A stretch of 64,000 bases of DNA, taken from NCBI RefSeq assembly GCF_013870525.1, contig NZ_JACBXD010000040.1, forward strand, positions 1-64,000, written 5' to 3'. Shown in pieces: positions 42,297-50,914 of this stretch. This stretch comes from Amycolatopsis pittospori (GTDB lineage: Bacteria; Actinomycetota; Actinomycetes; Mycobacteriales; Pseudonocardiaceae). Position 1 is the first letter of the stretch, and each line of letters starts with the position of its first letter. The position numbers were made by a program, and so were the translations under genes. The notes below the pieces were generated by a model that did no database searches, was not told where the DNA came from, and saw only the letters and a program-made list of their open reading frames with translations.

Positions 42297-42824
42297 ATGC
42301 CGATCATCACCGGTCCCGAGCCGCTCACCTCGGACACCGTCATCCGCCCGGCCGAGCCCGGCGAAGAGGACACGATGCTGGACCTCCTCGCCGAGGCCGC
42401 CGCGTGGCTGGCCGGACGCGGAATCCAGCAGTGGCCGCGGCGTTTCCCCACGGAATCCGTTCGGCGCCCGATAGAAGCAGGCGAAGCGCTACTGATCACC
42501 AGGAACGACAAGCCGATCGCGACCTGCGTGGTCGCCGAAGCGGATCCGGTGTTCTGGGGCATCAATCCGGAATCGGCCTACTACCTCGGCCGTCTCGCGG
42601 TGGCACGCGAAGCCGCGGGGATCGGGCGGCTGATCGTCGACTGGGTCGGTGAGAGGGCAGCGGAAGCGGGTAAATCCTTCATCCGTCTGGCGACGGCAAG
42701 CGACAATCCGACGTTGCGTGGCTTCTACGAACGCGCGGGGTTCGAGCATGTGGCCGATCCGCCCGCGGCGAAATGGCCCACCAGCCTCTACCAGAAGAAG
42801 GCTAAGCAGGACGGCCGAAGTTGA
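42297..42824 (+). CDS. GNAT N-acetyltransferase
   Basis: A 175-residue GNAT protein: YYLGRLAVAREAAGIGRLIV is the acetyl-CoA phosphate-binding loop (R/Q-x-x-G-x-G/A type), and FIRLATASDNPTLRGFYERA with GFEHV is motif B. The substrate is unknown. It overlaps the convergent AhpD-like gene by 23 bp. Confidence 0.88.
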   Translation: MPIITGPEPLTSDTVIRPAEPGEEDTMLDLLAEAAAWLAGRGIQQWPRRFPTESVRRPIEAGEALLITRNDKPIATCVVAEADPVFWGINPESAYYLGRLAVAREAAGIGRLIVDWVGERAAEAGKSFIRLATASDNPTLRGFYERAGFEHVADPPAAKWPTSLYQKKAKQDGRS

Positions 42825-43371
42825 CCGCGTCCCGGACCAAGGGCGGCGTCTTCGCGACGAGTTCCCGGTCGGGCCGGACGCCGAGCGCGTCGTTCACCGT
42901 GGAGAAGGCCAGACGGAACGCGATCAAGGTGGTCGCCTCGAAGATCTCGCGATCACTGAAGCCTGCCGTACGTAAACCATCCACATTGGACTTCGAGGTG
43001 GCGTTGGGGTCGCCGACGACCACGCGGCTCCACTGGGCGAGGGCGGCCTCGCGTGCGGAAAGATCCGCCTCCTGGCCTTGGATCACTTTCGCGGCGGTGT
43101 GGTCGTCGGTCAGGCCGGCCAGTTTGGTCCCCCAGGCCAAGGCGCAGTAGGAGTCACCGCGTGCGGCGGCGGTCGCGGCGACGACGGTCGCGACTTCTCG
43201 GGCGGTGAGCGTCGAGTCGGCGAGCAGGCCGGCGCGCAACTCCTGGAACGAGGTCAGCACATCCGGTCGCCACGACCAGAGCCTGGTCAGGTTGTAGACG
43301 TAGCCATCCGATTCGAGGTCGTCGTCGTAGGCGGCGGTTCGCGCCGGCTCGGCGAGGAATGAGGGCTCCAT
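42802..43371 (-). CDS. AhpD/carboxymuconolactone decarboxylase-like protein lacking the redox CXXC-H set
   Basis: A 189-residue all-helical AhpD-fold protein. AREVATVVAATAAARGDSYC aligns with the catalytic stretch of AhpD-like enzymes (E..CxxC...H). Here the first Cys is Asp (D-S-Y-C) and the proton-relay His is Trp (ALAWGTKL), so only one Cys remains. DREIFEATTLIAFRLAFSTV is the usual second-half helix. Peroxidase activity is doubtful; it may be a non-redox member. Downstream of the thioesterase gene by 37 bp, so co-transcription is likely. Confidence 0.8.
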   Translation of the reverse strand: MEPSFLAEPARTAAYDDDLESDGYVYNLTRLWSWRPDVLTSFQELRAGLLADSTLTAREVATVVAATAAARGDSYCALAWGTKLAGLTDDHTAAKVIQGQEADLSAREAALAQWSRVVVGDPNATSKSNVDGLRTAGFSDREIFEATTLIAFRLAFSTVNDALGVRPDRELVAKTPPLVRDAVNFGRPA

Positions 43372-43408
43372 GGTCGCCAGTATGCTCTCGGCCGAAAGCG
43401 GCGAAAGA

Positions 43409-43843
43409 TCACGAAGTCCTTGTCAAACCGAGATTTTCCGGCCGCGACGCGTATTTGCGCCAGTAGTGCGCGGGATCCGCGACCAACCGCCGCCGGTCGA
43501 GGTCCAGCAATCCGGAAAGACTCTCGACCTCCGCCACCACGGCACCGTCCGGGGTCAGGAATTCCTGGACGACCCGTGACACCTTGCCCGGCTCCCAGGC
43601 GAACCGCGTCAAGACGTCGATCCGGGCGCGGGCTCGAAGCTCGCGACGGAAGCGAATCGTCGTTTCGAGGTTGACGGGTCCGAGGTTCTCGGCCTTGAGC
43701 ACCAGCGGATCCACCCCGGCCGCCGCTACGCATTCCCAGCGCGCATGGTCGGCGTAGGCGAGGTAGGCGGGCCCTCGCACGTGGCCGTTGACGTCGAGAT
43801 CGTCGGTCCGGATGTCGATGGTGACGCGAAAGGGTTCAAGCAC
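43409..43843 (-). CDS. Acyl-CoA thioesterase (hot-dog fold)
   Basis: A 144-residue single hot-dog thioesterase of the 4HBT/FatB type: DDLDVNGHVRGPAYLAYADH carries the catalytic Asp region (DxxxHV with LAYADHARWE), and VNLETTIRFRRELRARARID is the second strand. It would release fatty acids from acyl-CoA. GTG 43843. It lies between an AraC regulator and the AhpD-like gene, all in the same direction. Confidence 0.85.
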   Translation of the reverse strand: MLEPFRVTIDIRTDDLDVNGHVRGPAYLAYADHARWECVAAAGVDPLVLKAENLGPVNLETTIRFRRELRARARIDVLTRFAWEPGKVSRVVQEFLTPDGAVVAEVESLSGLLDLDRRRLVADPAHYWRKYASRPENLGLTRTS

Positions 43844-43870
43844 TCCCCGATCTTCACCGCGACCGGCCGC

Positions 43871-44623
43871 TCAGTCTGGAACGTTTCGGCCAACCTGCCG
43901 GGCCCAGGACTTCACCAGCGCGCCGGGCGAGGCTCCGGCCAGCCGTCGGCTCTCACGCCCTAGGTGGGACTGATCCGCGTATCCGGACTCGGCCGCGACG
44001 TCGGCGAGGGACGACTGCGCACGCGCCACATCTCCGACGCGCTTCAGGAAGCCGGTGAACCGAAGTACCCGCTGCAACTCCTTCGGCCCGACGCCGACCT
44101 CGTGCCGTACGTGGCGCCGCAGCCCACGTTCGCTCACACCGAGGTCCGCCGCGACCTGGGCGGCGCCCGCTGCCGGCGAACGCAGTGCGCGGACGGCCGC
44201 GACCGACAGCCCGTCCAGTTCCACCCCTCGCCGCAACCGCTCGAAGATCAACGACTCCAGCACCCGCCGTGCCTCGGCCGGCGTCGGGGACTCGGCCAGC
44301 TCGGCTTCCGCACGGCCTGCGCTCGCGCCCCACAGCTCGCGCAACGGCGTCGCTCCCGTCTCCAGCTCCGTCATCGGCAACCCCAGCACCGCACCGCCGA
44401 CGCCGCAGCGCAGCCGCAGCCCCACCGTCCATTCCGACGCGGGCAGGTCGTGCCGCAGCACTCCGCTCACCGTCGTGACCACGGCGAGGCCTCGCCCGTC
44501 CCAGACGAGATCCGCGCAGCCGTCCGGGAACACCCGCAGAGACCGGCCGCAGCCCACGCGCCCCGTCCAGGAGCTTTCGACCACGGCGCCGACGCCTGGA
44601 CCCGGTTTGCTTTCGCGGTACAC
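43871..44623 (-). CDS. AraC family transcriptional regulator
   Basis: A regulator of about 250 residues with an N-terminal sensor domain (YRESKPGPGVGAVVESSWTG, VFPDGCADLVWDG) and a C-terminal AraC DNA-binding domain (AQVAADLGVSERGLRRHVRH, SSLADVAAESGYADQSHLGR). The sensor domain type (DUF6597-like) is common in this family. The start is uncertain: GTG 44623 fits the domain start; GTG 44725 would leave almost no space to the divergent gene. It probably controls the thioesterase-AhpD unit 27 bp downstream. Confidence 0.75.
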   Translation of the reverse strand: MYRESKPGPGVGAVVESSWTGRVGCGRSLRVFPDGCADLVWDGRGLAVVTTVSGVLRHDLPASEWTVGLRLRCGVGGAVLGLPMTELETGATPLRELWGASAGRAEAELAESPTPAEARRVLESLIFERLRRGVELDGLSVAAVRALRSPAAGAAQVAADLGVSERGLRRHVRHEVGVGPKELQRVLRFTGFLKRVGDVARAQSSLADVAAESGYADQSHLGRESRRLAGASPGALVKSWARQVGRNVPD

Positions 44624-44729
44624 CGAACGGCCCGAACGACGACGCAGCGGAACACCCACGCTTCGCAGTATGCCCCGGACCCCCGACAAGATGCGCGCCA
44701 CTTGATCTTGCTGAAGACTGCCCACCGTG

Positions 44730-45446
44730 ATGCGGCCGTCCCTCGACCCGTCCCCCGCCGAGTGGATCTCTCCCCGACTCGGCGGGGCTTTCGGCGCGGC
44801 CTCCCGCGCGGTCCCGCGGGGCTACCCCGCTTACGCCCGCATCTGCCATCCGGCCGAACGCGACCGCGGAGGCTGGGCTGGCTGGCACGAGGCCGCGGCC
44901 GAAACGGGACGGCGTCCGCACGGCGCCATGCAGTGGCACGCGCTCGTGGGCTCCCCGGATCCGGTGAACCTCACGGGATCACTCTGGCGAGGCTCTCCGC
45001 CGGACCGGGGCAATCTGCCGTCGCATACGCTCACCGCCCTGCTGCCCGTCCTCGCCGACCATACGTCCACTTCGGACACCTGGTTCTGCCTCTGGGAGGG
45101 CTACGCCTGGGTGGACGAGGCCACGCTTTCGCGAGAACACCTCGACGCGCCGCGCCTGCGGCATCCCGGCCGTGACTACCTGCTGTTCGCCGGTCCGCTG
45201 ACCTCGGCGACCGAACTCGGCTGGCGGCCGCGACCGGCCTGGTTCGAGGCGCAGTCCCCCAACCTGTTCTGGCCGGACGACCGCGCGTGGTGCGTGGCGA
45301 CCGAGGTCGACTTCGACTCGACGCTCGTCGCGGGCGAGGAGGCCCTGGTCGACGCGCTGCTCAAGACACCCGGCCTGGAGGCGTGGCGGATCGAACCCGA
45401 CACCTCGCTCGCCGCCGACGCCGACCGGGTCAACCACGTTCCGTAA
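44730..45446 (+). CDS. Hypothetical protein
   Basis: A protein of about 238 residues, not recognised. It has no signal peptide or membrane segment. It is rich in Trp (WHEAAAETGRRPHGAMQWHA, WFCLWEGYAWVDE, LFWPDDRAWCVATEVDFDST), with an acidic C-terminal half. Codon structure is normal, which supports a real gene. ATG 44730 is preceded by GTG 44727. Divergent from the AraC gene. Confidence 0.75.
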   Translation: MRPSLDPSPAEWISPRLGGAFGAASRAVPRGYPAYARICHPAERDRGGWAGWHEAAAETGRRPHGAMQWHALVGSPDPVNLTGSLWRGSPPDRGNLPSHTLTALLPVLADHTSTSDTWFCLWEGYAWVDEATLSREHLDAPRLRHPGRDYLLFAGPLTSATELGWRPRPAWFEAQSPNLFWPDDRAWCVATEVDFDSTLVAGEEALVDALLKTPGLEAWRIEPDTSLAADADRVNHVP

Positions 45447-45490
45447 CGGCTACCCGCAATCCAGGAGAACCCCTCCGCCTCACCCCAGCG

Positions 45491-45545
45491 TGCTATGAAC
45501 GACCCGTTACTGGCAAATTTTGCCAGTAACGGGTCGTTCATAGCA
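45491..45545. repeat. 55-bp perfect palindrome, family A copy 2 with paired substitutions
   Basis: Arms of 27 bp (45491-45517 and 45519-45545) pair perfectly. Compared with the copies at 99 and 58449 the left arm has GACCCG for GGCCCG and CTGGC for CTTGC, and the right arm carries the matching changes (CGGGTC, GCCAG). Pairing is kept. It lies between convergent genes. Confidence 0.92.
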
Positions 45546-45560
45546 CTACGCGGGGGCCGG

Positions 45561-45935
45561 TCAGCGCTCTTCGATCGCGTCGACCTTCGCCGGGTAGAAG
45601 GCGACGTGGTCCTTGATCTCGGCGACCGCGTCGTGCGGCGCCTCGTAGGTCCACACGGCGTTCTCGGCGACGCCGTCACCGGTACGGATGCTGTAGTACG
45701 ACGCGTCGCCCTTGAACGGGCAGTACGTCGAATGTTCCGTCCGCTCCAGCACACCGAAGTCGACGTCGGCGCGTGGGATGTACTGCGCCGGCGGGTAGTT
45801 CGACTCCTGCAGCGTCAGCGCGTTCGCGCTGTCCGCCACGACCTTCCCGCCGACCGTGACGACCACCCGCGCCTTGTTCGGCGCCACCGTGATCGGGTGG
45901 TTCGCGCTGGGCTTCAGCACCTTCTTCTCAGGCAT
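45561..45935 (-). CDS. DUF427 family protein
   Basis: A 124-residue DUF427 protein, a small beta-barrel family: ARVVVTVGGKVVADSANALT, QYIPRADVDFGVLERTEHST and YCPFKGDASYYSIRTGDG are the diagnostic stretches. The function is unknown. GGGAGCTGATCC upstream of ATG. Confidence 0.92.
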   Translation of the reverse strand: MPEKKVLKPSANHPITVAPNKARVVVTVGGKVVADSANALTLQESNYPPAQYIPRADVDFGVLERTEHSTYCPFKGDASYYSIRTGDGVAENAVWTYEAPHDAVAEIKDHVAFYPAKVDAIEER

Positions 45936-45998
45936 GGATCAGCTCCCTAGAGGGTTTCCGATACCGGGGACAGCAACGTCGCCCGCGCGGATATTCCG

Positions 45999-46763
45999 TC
46001 AGGGGAGGTAGTACATCGGGTTCGGCAGCTTCACCGGCGACTCCGCGTAACCGCCTTCGAGGTCACTGAACTGATCGCCGAAGTTGGCGAGGATGGTCGC
46101 GCCGGTCGAGGCGATGTGCTTCCGGGTGCCCGCCTTGTACTGCACGGTGGTGCAGGTCAGGCCGCACGGCAGGTAGTCGGGCGCGGTGGTCTTCGGCTTG
46201 AAGAACGCGCCCGCGGGCGCCGGGTAGCCCTCGTTCGCGAGGTTCTTCAGCGACTGCGGGCCCTGGAACTCGTTGCGCCCGGTCAGGAAGTAGATCTTGA
46301 CGCCGCGCTGCGCCGCCCAGTTCGCGAGTTCCAGCACCGGCTTGTTCGCGACGAACGTGCCCTTGTCGATCGCCTCCTGCTGCTTCACCGGGTCGAAGCC
46401 GAAGTCGTTGTCGGCCTCCCAGCCGTAGGTGACCTCGGCGGTGTCGTCGACGTCGAACACGACAGCGGGGTTCTTCACGCCGTGGTCGAGCCTGCGCTGG
46501 AGGTAGCGCTTCGCATCGGAGACCTGGCGCTTGGTGTCGGACACGAAGCGGCTGTTCTCGGAGTACTGGTGCTTGCCGTCGGGGCCGACAACGTCGCCGT
46601 AGTAGGCCTTGACGTCGAGTTTGACCTGGCCGATGTTGGCCGGTTCATGGCCGCGGCGCCAGGCCGCGTCGTCCTGGTTCGCGACGGCGGACGCGCCGCC
46701 GGCGAGGACGGCTCCGGCGGCCGCGGCGGCGGCCAGTTTCAGCAGCCCGGTGAACCTGCTCAT
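45999..46763 (-). CDS. Secreted HAD-superfamily class B-type acid phosphatase
   Basis: A 254-residue secreted phosphatase. A signal peptide (residues 1 to about 27, ending ASAVA) is followed by the HAD IIIB domain with D104 and D106 in VVFDVDDTAEVTYGW, the LTGRNE motif II and NFGDQFSDLEGGY for Mg2+. It removes phosphate outside the cell. GAGGAGTACTTC is before the ATG. It stands 10 bp downstream of the THUMP-like methyltransferase gene and may share its transcript. Confidence 0.9.
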   Translation of the reverse strand: MSRFTGLLKLAAAAAAGAVLAGGASAVANQDDAAWRRGHEPANIGQVKLDVKAYYGDVVGPDGKHQYSENSRFVSDTKRQVSDAKRYLQRRLDHGVKNPAVVFDVDDTAEVTYGWEADNDFGFDPVKQQEAIDKGTFVANKPVLELANWAAQRGVKIYFLTGRNEFQGPQSLKNLANEGYPAPAGAFFKPKTTAPDYLPCGLTCTTVQYKAGTRKHIASTGATILANFGDQFSDLEGGYAESPVKLPNPMYYLP

Positions 46764-46773
46764 GAAGTACTCC

Positions 46774-47943
46774 TCACGTGATCTGTGCGCGGCACAGGAA
46801 CGCTACTCCAGAACGGCCGATTCTGGTCAGTACCAAAGTCGCTTCTTCACCGCCGCGCGGCTTTAGCTTGCGCCGCAAGGCATCCGGATCGATATCCAGA
46901 CCACGGACGAGGATCTCCAATCGCCCGACATCGTGTTTTTTCAGTAGTACGCGAAGATTCTTCTCACTGTACGGTCCGTACTCGAACACCCGGAACGCCC
47001 GAATTCCGGGCGGCGGAACGTCTCCGGTCAGGTACGCGATCCGCTCGTCGAGCTGCCACAAACCGTGCCGCGCGGCGTAATGCCGCACGAGTCCCGCCCG
47101 GACGACGGCGCCGTCGGGGTCGATGATCCATTCACCGGGCTCACGACCGGGGATATCGTCGGAATCGGCGTCGGTGATCGACCATTGTGCACCGTCCGAA
47201 CGCAGCACGGTCGCGCGCCGCGACACGGTGGATCCGACGCCGCGCCACAGGCAGGCCTCACGGACCTGACCGTCCAAAGAGACCAGTTCGACCTCGTCCG
47301 CCCAGGGCGCGATGGAGAAATCGAGGCCCGGCGCGCATTTGACCGAGAGTTCGCGCCCCGCGTAGGCCTCGACCAGGCCGTCGAGCGGAGGCAGGAAATC
47401 AGCGGGCTTCCAGGCCCGCCGGCCTGCCGAGTCACGCCGAGCCGGATCGGCGACGACGACGGAGGACCGGCTGACCGGTTTCACCGCGTCCGCCCGTATC
47501 AGTACCGGCGAAACACCGGCCTCGGCGCAGTTGTGCCGCGCCATCGCCAGCCGGACCTCGTCCAGATCCGAACCTATCGTCCGGGCGGCGACGCGGGCGA
47601 TCTCGACGAGGTCCGCGCCGACGGAACACGTCACGTCGTGGACGTCGCGACCTGCCAGCCGCGAGGCCCGGTGCCGGGCGACGGCGGTGGCGCTCGCCTG
47701 CTGAAGGGCATCTCCGGTGAACAGCCACGAACCCGCCGAGTCCAGTTTGGACGACGACTTCCGCCGTAGTACCACCGTTTCCAGCACCGCGGCCGCGTGG
47801 TCCGGAGCGATCCGGCGGACGGCGGCGACGTCGGCGATACGGGTCTTGTCGGTCAGCGGCAGGGACGAGCATTCGGCGATCGCCGCGCTTCCCGCGCCGG
47901 AGCGCAGGAAGGCGACGTCGTCGAGGGTGAACTGATACGGCAA
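46774..47943 (-). CDS. SAM-dependent methyltransferase with THUMP-like domain (Rv3037c-like)
   Basis: A 389-residue methyltransferase. SAM motif I is HDVTCSVGADLVEIARVA and motif IV-like SVVVADPARRDSAGRR. The C-terminal third resembles THUMP-like domains (GIRAFRVFEYGPYSEKNLRV, LRRKLKPRGGEEATLVLTRI), which suggests RNA, although the equivalent mycobacterial Rv3037c (recalled) has been proposed to act in methylglucose lipopolysaccharide synthesis. The two readings cannot be separated by eye. Upstream methyltransferase stop is 1 bp away, so the operon reads ech-MT-THUMP. Confidence 0.8.
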   Translation of the reverse strand: MPYQFTLDDVAFLRSGAGSAAIAECSSLPLTDKTRIADVAAVRRIAPDHAAAVLETVVLRRKSSSKLDSAGSWLFTGDALQQASATAVARHRASRLAGRDVHDVTCSVGADLVEIARVAARTIGSDLDEVRLAMARHNCAEAGVSPVLIRADAVKPVSRSSVVVADPARRDSAGRRAWKPADFLPPLDGLVEAYAGRELSVKCAPGLDFSIAPWADEVELVSLDGQVREACLWRGVGSTVSRRATVLRSDGAQWSITDADSDDIPGREPGEWIIDPDGAVVRAGLVRHYAARHGLWQLDERIAYLTGDVPPPGIRAFRVFEYGPYSEKNLRVLLKKHDVGRLEILVRGLDIDPDALRRKLKPRGGEEATLVLTRIGRSGVAFLCRAQIT

Positions 47944-47944
47944 C

Positions 47945-48910
47945 CTAGGATCGCTTGGTACCGGTGATCATCACGTTGTAGAACAGCTCACGCGGCAGCA
48001 CCTTGGCGAGCAGCTTCTTGTCCAAAGCGGACAGACGCAGCCAGAGCCGGTATGCGAACAGACGCCAGCGCAGAGTCAGTTTCTCCTGCGGCACAGCGGC
48101 TTCGAAGGTCCGGATCGGCCAGCCCGCCAGCGCGGCGGCGAACTCTTCGGTGACCGCGCGGACGTCCTGCGCCCCGGCGCCCCGTGCCATCGACTCGAGG
48201 TCGGACGGGTCGAACGTGTGGATGTCGACCACGGCTTCGAGCGCGGCCGCCCGCGAGGACTCGTCGAGTTCCTCCTGCGGACGACGCCAGCCGTTGAGCA
48301 CCGGCAGCTTGGTCAGGTTCGTGGTGAGGAACCAGGTGAACTGGCCGAGCTTGCGGGCGTAGAGGTCACCGACCTTGGTCGGCTCGCCCGCGAACACGAA
48401 CCGGCCGCCCGGCTTCAGCACGCGCAGCACCTCGGCGAACGCCGCGCGGACGTCCGGGATGTGGTGCAGCACGGCGTGTCCGACGACGAGATCGAAACTG
48501 TTGTCCTCGTAGGGGATGCGCTCGGCGTCGGCGACCCGGCCGTCGACGTCGAGGCCGAGGTTCTCGGCGTTGCGCAGCGCGACCTGGACCATGCCGGGCG
48601 AGAGGTCGGTGACCGACCCCTTCTTGATCACGCCGCCCTGCATCAGGTTCAGCAGGAAGAAACCGGTGCCGCTGCCCAGTTCCATCGCGGTCGGGTACGG
48701 CTGGCCGTCGTCGTCACCGGCGACGGCGTTGAACACGTCGGTCGCGTAGGAGATGCAGCGCTCGTCGTACGAGATGGACCACTTCTCGTCGTAGGTCCCG
48801 GCTTCCCAGTCGTGGTAGAGCACGTTGGCGAGCTTGGGGTCCCCGAAGGCGGCCTTGACCTCTTCGGCGGTGGCGTGCGGGTTCGGCGCGGGGTCGTTCA
48901 CCTGGGTCAC
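47945..48910 (-). CDS. Class I SAM-dependent methyltransferase (Rv3038c-like)
   Basis: A 321-residue methyltransferase with motif I AMELGSGTGFFLLNLMQG, SVTDLSPGMVQVAL, YEDNSFDLVVGHAVLHHIPD and LKPGGRFVFAGEPTKVGD. It lies 4 bp downstream of the enoyl-CoA hydratase and 1 bp upstream of the THUMP-like gene. The same order (echA17, Rv3038c, Rv3037c) is what I recall in M. tuberculosis. The substrate is unknown; a lipid or sugar is plausible. Confidence 0.87.
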   Translation of the reverse strand: MTQVNDPAPNPHATAEEVKAAFGDPKLANVLYHDWEAGTYDEKWSISYDERCISYATDVFNAVAGDDDGQPYPTAMELGSGTGFFLLNLMQGGVIKKGSVTDLSPGMVQVALRNAENLGLDVDGRVADAERIPYEDNSFDLVVGHAVLHHIPDVRAAFAEVLRVLKPGGRFVFAGEPTKVGDLYARKLGQFTWFLTTNLTKLPVLNGWRRPQEELDESSRAAALEAVVDIHTFDPSDLESMARGAGAQDVRAVTEEFAAALAGWPIRTFEAAVPQEKLTLRWRLFAYRLWLRLSALDKKLLAKVLPRELFYNVMITGTKRS

Positions 48911-48914
48911 TTCG

Positions 48915-49694
48915 CTACTTCCCCTCGAAGGTGGCCTTGCCAGGGCCGTTCTCGATGAACGACTTCATGCCGTTGCGCTGGTCTTCGGTCGCCCACAGGG
49001 CGGCGAACAGGTGGGATTCGAGCTTGAGTCCGTTCGCGAGGTCGGTGTCGAGACCGCCGTCGATCGCGGCCTTCGCGGCGCGCAGCGCCACGGCCGGGCC
49101 GTTGGCGAACTGGGCGGCCCACTTGTGCGCGGCGGCGTAGACGTCGTCGGGCGCGACGACCTCGTCGAGGATGCCCAGCGCCAGCGCCTCTTCGGCCTTG
49201 ACGAACCGGCCGGTGAACACGAGGTCCTTGGTCTTGCTCGGGCCGATGAGCCGCGCAAGGCGCTGCGTGCCGCCCGCTCCGGGGATGACGCCGAGCTGGA
49301 TCTCCGGCTGGCCGACCTTGACGTTGTCGCCGGCGATCCGGCGGTCGGCGGTCAGCGCGAGTTCGAGGCCGCCGCCCAGCGCGTAGCCGGTGATGGCCGC
49401 GACGACCGGCTTCGGGATGTTCGCGATGGTGGCCAGCGACGCCGTGAGCGCCGCGCCGAACTTCGCGATCTCCGGGTAGGTGCGCTCGGCCATCTCCTTG
49501 ATGTCCGCGCCGCCCGCGAAGGTCTTCTCGCCGCCGTAGAGGATCACGGCGCGCACGTCGTCGCGCTCGGACGCCTCACGCGCCGCCTCGGCCAGTTCGG
49601 CCTGCACCTGGTTGTTCAGCGCGTTGACCGGCGGGCGGTCCAGCCGGATCGTGCCGACCCCGCCTTCGACCTCCAGGCTTACGAACTCTCCCAC
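48915..49694 (-). CDS. Enoyl-CoA hydratase (EchA17-like)
   Basis: A 259-residue crotonase. KTFAGGADIKEMAERTYPEI (oxyanion hole), ITGYALGGGLELALTADRRI with E of GGGLE, and FGQPEI-type QPEIQLGVIPGAGGTQRLARL (second Glu) give the two-Glu set of true hydratases. It acts in beta-oxidation. AAGGAGGACGGCGTGGGAGAG is upstream of ATG (within the start region). It heads the four-gene operon with the two methyltransferases. Confidence 0.92.
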   Translation of the reverse strand: MGEFVSLEVEGGVGTIRLDRPPVNALNNQVQAELAEAAREASERDDVRAVILYGGEKTFAGGADIKEMAERTYPEIAKFGAALTASLATIANIPKPVVAAITGYALGGGLELALTADRRIAGDNVKVGQPEIQLGVIPGAGGTQRLARLIGPSKTKDLVFTGRFVKAEEALALGILDEVVAPDDVYAAAHKWAAQFANGPAVALRAAKAAIDGGLDTDLANGLKLESHLFAALWATEDQRNGMKSFIENGPGKATFEGK

Positions 49695-49749
49695 GCCGTC
49701 CTCCTTAACCGTCCAAGACAGAGTGCAGGCTACCGGTCAGTACGACAGG

Positions 49750-50562
49750 TCAGCGGCGACGGGCGAAGAAGCGATCACCGGACCGTTCGAGCAGAAGGTC
49801 CTGGTCGAACGTCTTGGACAGGTTGTCGCTGGTCACGACGTCGTCGACGAGGCCGGAAGCGACCGCGCGGCCGTCGCGCAGGAGCAGCGCGTGGGTGAAC
49901 CCCGGCGGGATTTCTTCCACGTGGTGGGTGACGAGCACCATGGCCGGGGCCTCCGGGTCGAGGGCCAGTTCGGACAGGCGCGCGACCAGGTCCTCACGGC
50001 CGCCGAGGTCGAGACCGGCGGCGGGTTCGTCGAGCAGCAGCATCTCCGGGTCGGTCATCAGCGACCGCGCGATCAGGGTCCGCTTGCGCTCGCCCTCCGA
50101 CAACGTGCCGAACGTGCGGTCCGCCAGATGCGGGATGCCGAGCGCGGTCAGCAGTTCCCGGGCGCGGTCGGTGTCGAGGCTGTCGTATTCCTCACGCCAG
50201 CGGCCGACGACGGCGTATCCGGCGCTCACCACGACGTCGAGGACGCGTTCCTCGCCGGGCACGCGCTGGGCGATCGCGGCCGAGGTGAACCCGATCCGCG
50301 GGCGCAGCTCGAAGATGTTGACCTTGCCGATCCGGTCGCCGAGCAGGTCGACCGTTCCCGAGGTCGGGTGGAGTTCGGCCGCGGCCAGCCGGAGCAGGGT
50401 GGTCTTGCCCGCGCCGTTCGGGCCGAGCACCACCCAGCGCTCGTCCAGTTCCACGGTCCAGTCGAGGTCGGCGAGGAGGTCGTTGCCTGTTCGGCGGACC
50501 CCGACACCGGTCATCCTCACCACGAGGTCGTCAAGTTCGCTGGGCTGGATCGGCTCGCTCAC
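49750..50562 (-). CDS. ABC transporter ATP-binding protein (Rv3041c-like)
   Basis: A 270-residue ABC ATPase: Walker A GPNGAGKTT (47-55), signature LSEGERKR, Walker B MLLLDEPAAGLD and H-loop VLVTHHVEEIP. No membrane partner lies next to it, so it may serve soluble functions or pair with a distant permease. GTG 50562 is the start, with CACAAT about 6 nt upstream (leaderless type); ATG 50514 is an alternative. Confidence 0.88.
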   Translation of the reverse strand: MSEPIQPSELDDLVVRMTGVGVRRTGNDLLADLDWTVELDERWVVLGPNGAGKTTLLRLAAAELHPTSGTVDLLGDRIGKVNIFELRPRIGFTSAAIAQRVPGEERVLDVVVSAGYAVVGRWREEYDSLDTDRARELLTALGIPHLADRTFGTLSEGERKRTLIARSLMTDPEMLLLDEPAAGLDLGGREDLVARLSELALDPEAPAMVLVTHHVEEIPPGFTHALLLRDGRAVASGLVDDVVTSDNLSKTFDQDLLLERSGDRFFARRR

Positions 50563-50694
50563 GCGCCCATTGTGTCCGCACACGCGCGCGCGTGTGCACC
50601 GGGCCGCCGGTCTTCGGAAAGCGGCTGGTCCAGGGAGTGGGACAGAGCTCCCTGGAATAACCACGCGGGTCACGGCTGTGGCACGATCGAAGGC

Positions 50695-50811
50695 GTGATC
50701 AGGTCCGTGTCCGCCGCCTTCCCCGTCATCGGGGGCTCTTTCTGGCGCCGTCGGACGATCGACCTGCTCCTCGTCGCCTCGTCCGGGTGTACCACCGCGC
50801 GACACGGCTGA
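50695..50811 (+). CDS. Cys-containing leader peptide upstream of cysteine dioxygenase
   Basis: A 38-residue ORF from GTG 50695 ending with WRRRTIDLLLVASSGCTTAR then HG. The pattern RRxx(I/V)DLLxVASxxC is that of the short actinobacterial leader peptides I recall before sulfur and cysteine genes. It ends about 100 bp before the dioxygenase, with a hairpin between, so it may sense Cys-tRNA by ribosome stalling at the Cys codon (inference). CACGAT lies 7 nt before the GTG, a leaderless-type -10. Confidence 0.55.
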   Translation: MIRSVSAAFPVIGGSFWRRRTIDLLLVASSGCTTARHG

Positions 50812-50824
50812 GTCTTCCCTTTCA

Positions 50825-50846
50825 CCGGCACCTCTCTCGTGTGCCG
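50825..50846 (+). promoter_or_regulatory. Hairpin between leader peptide and cysteine dioxygenase
   Basis: CGGCAC (50826-50831) and GTGCCG (50841-50846) form a small stem a few bases after the leader stop codon at 50811. It could be the antiterminator or sequestering stem of an attenuator. Its strength is modest. Confidence 0.35.
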
Positions 50847-50914
50847 TGGCCCCGTGTCGCGCCGTGTTCGGCCCCTGCTTCCGAGCCCGCGAACCTTTCA
50901 CGAGGAGCCTTACG

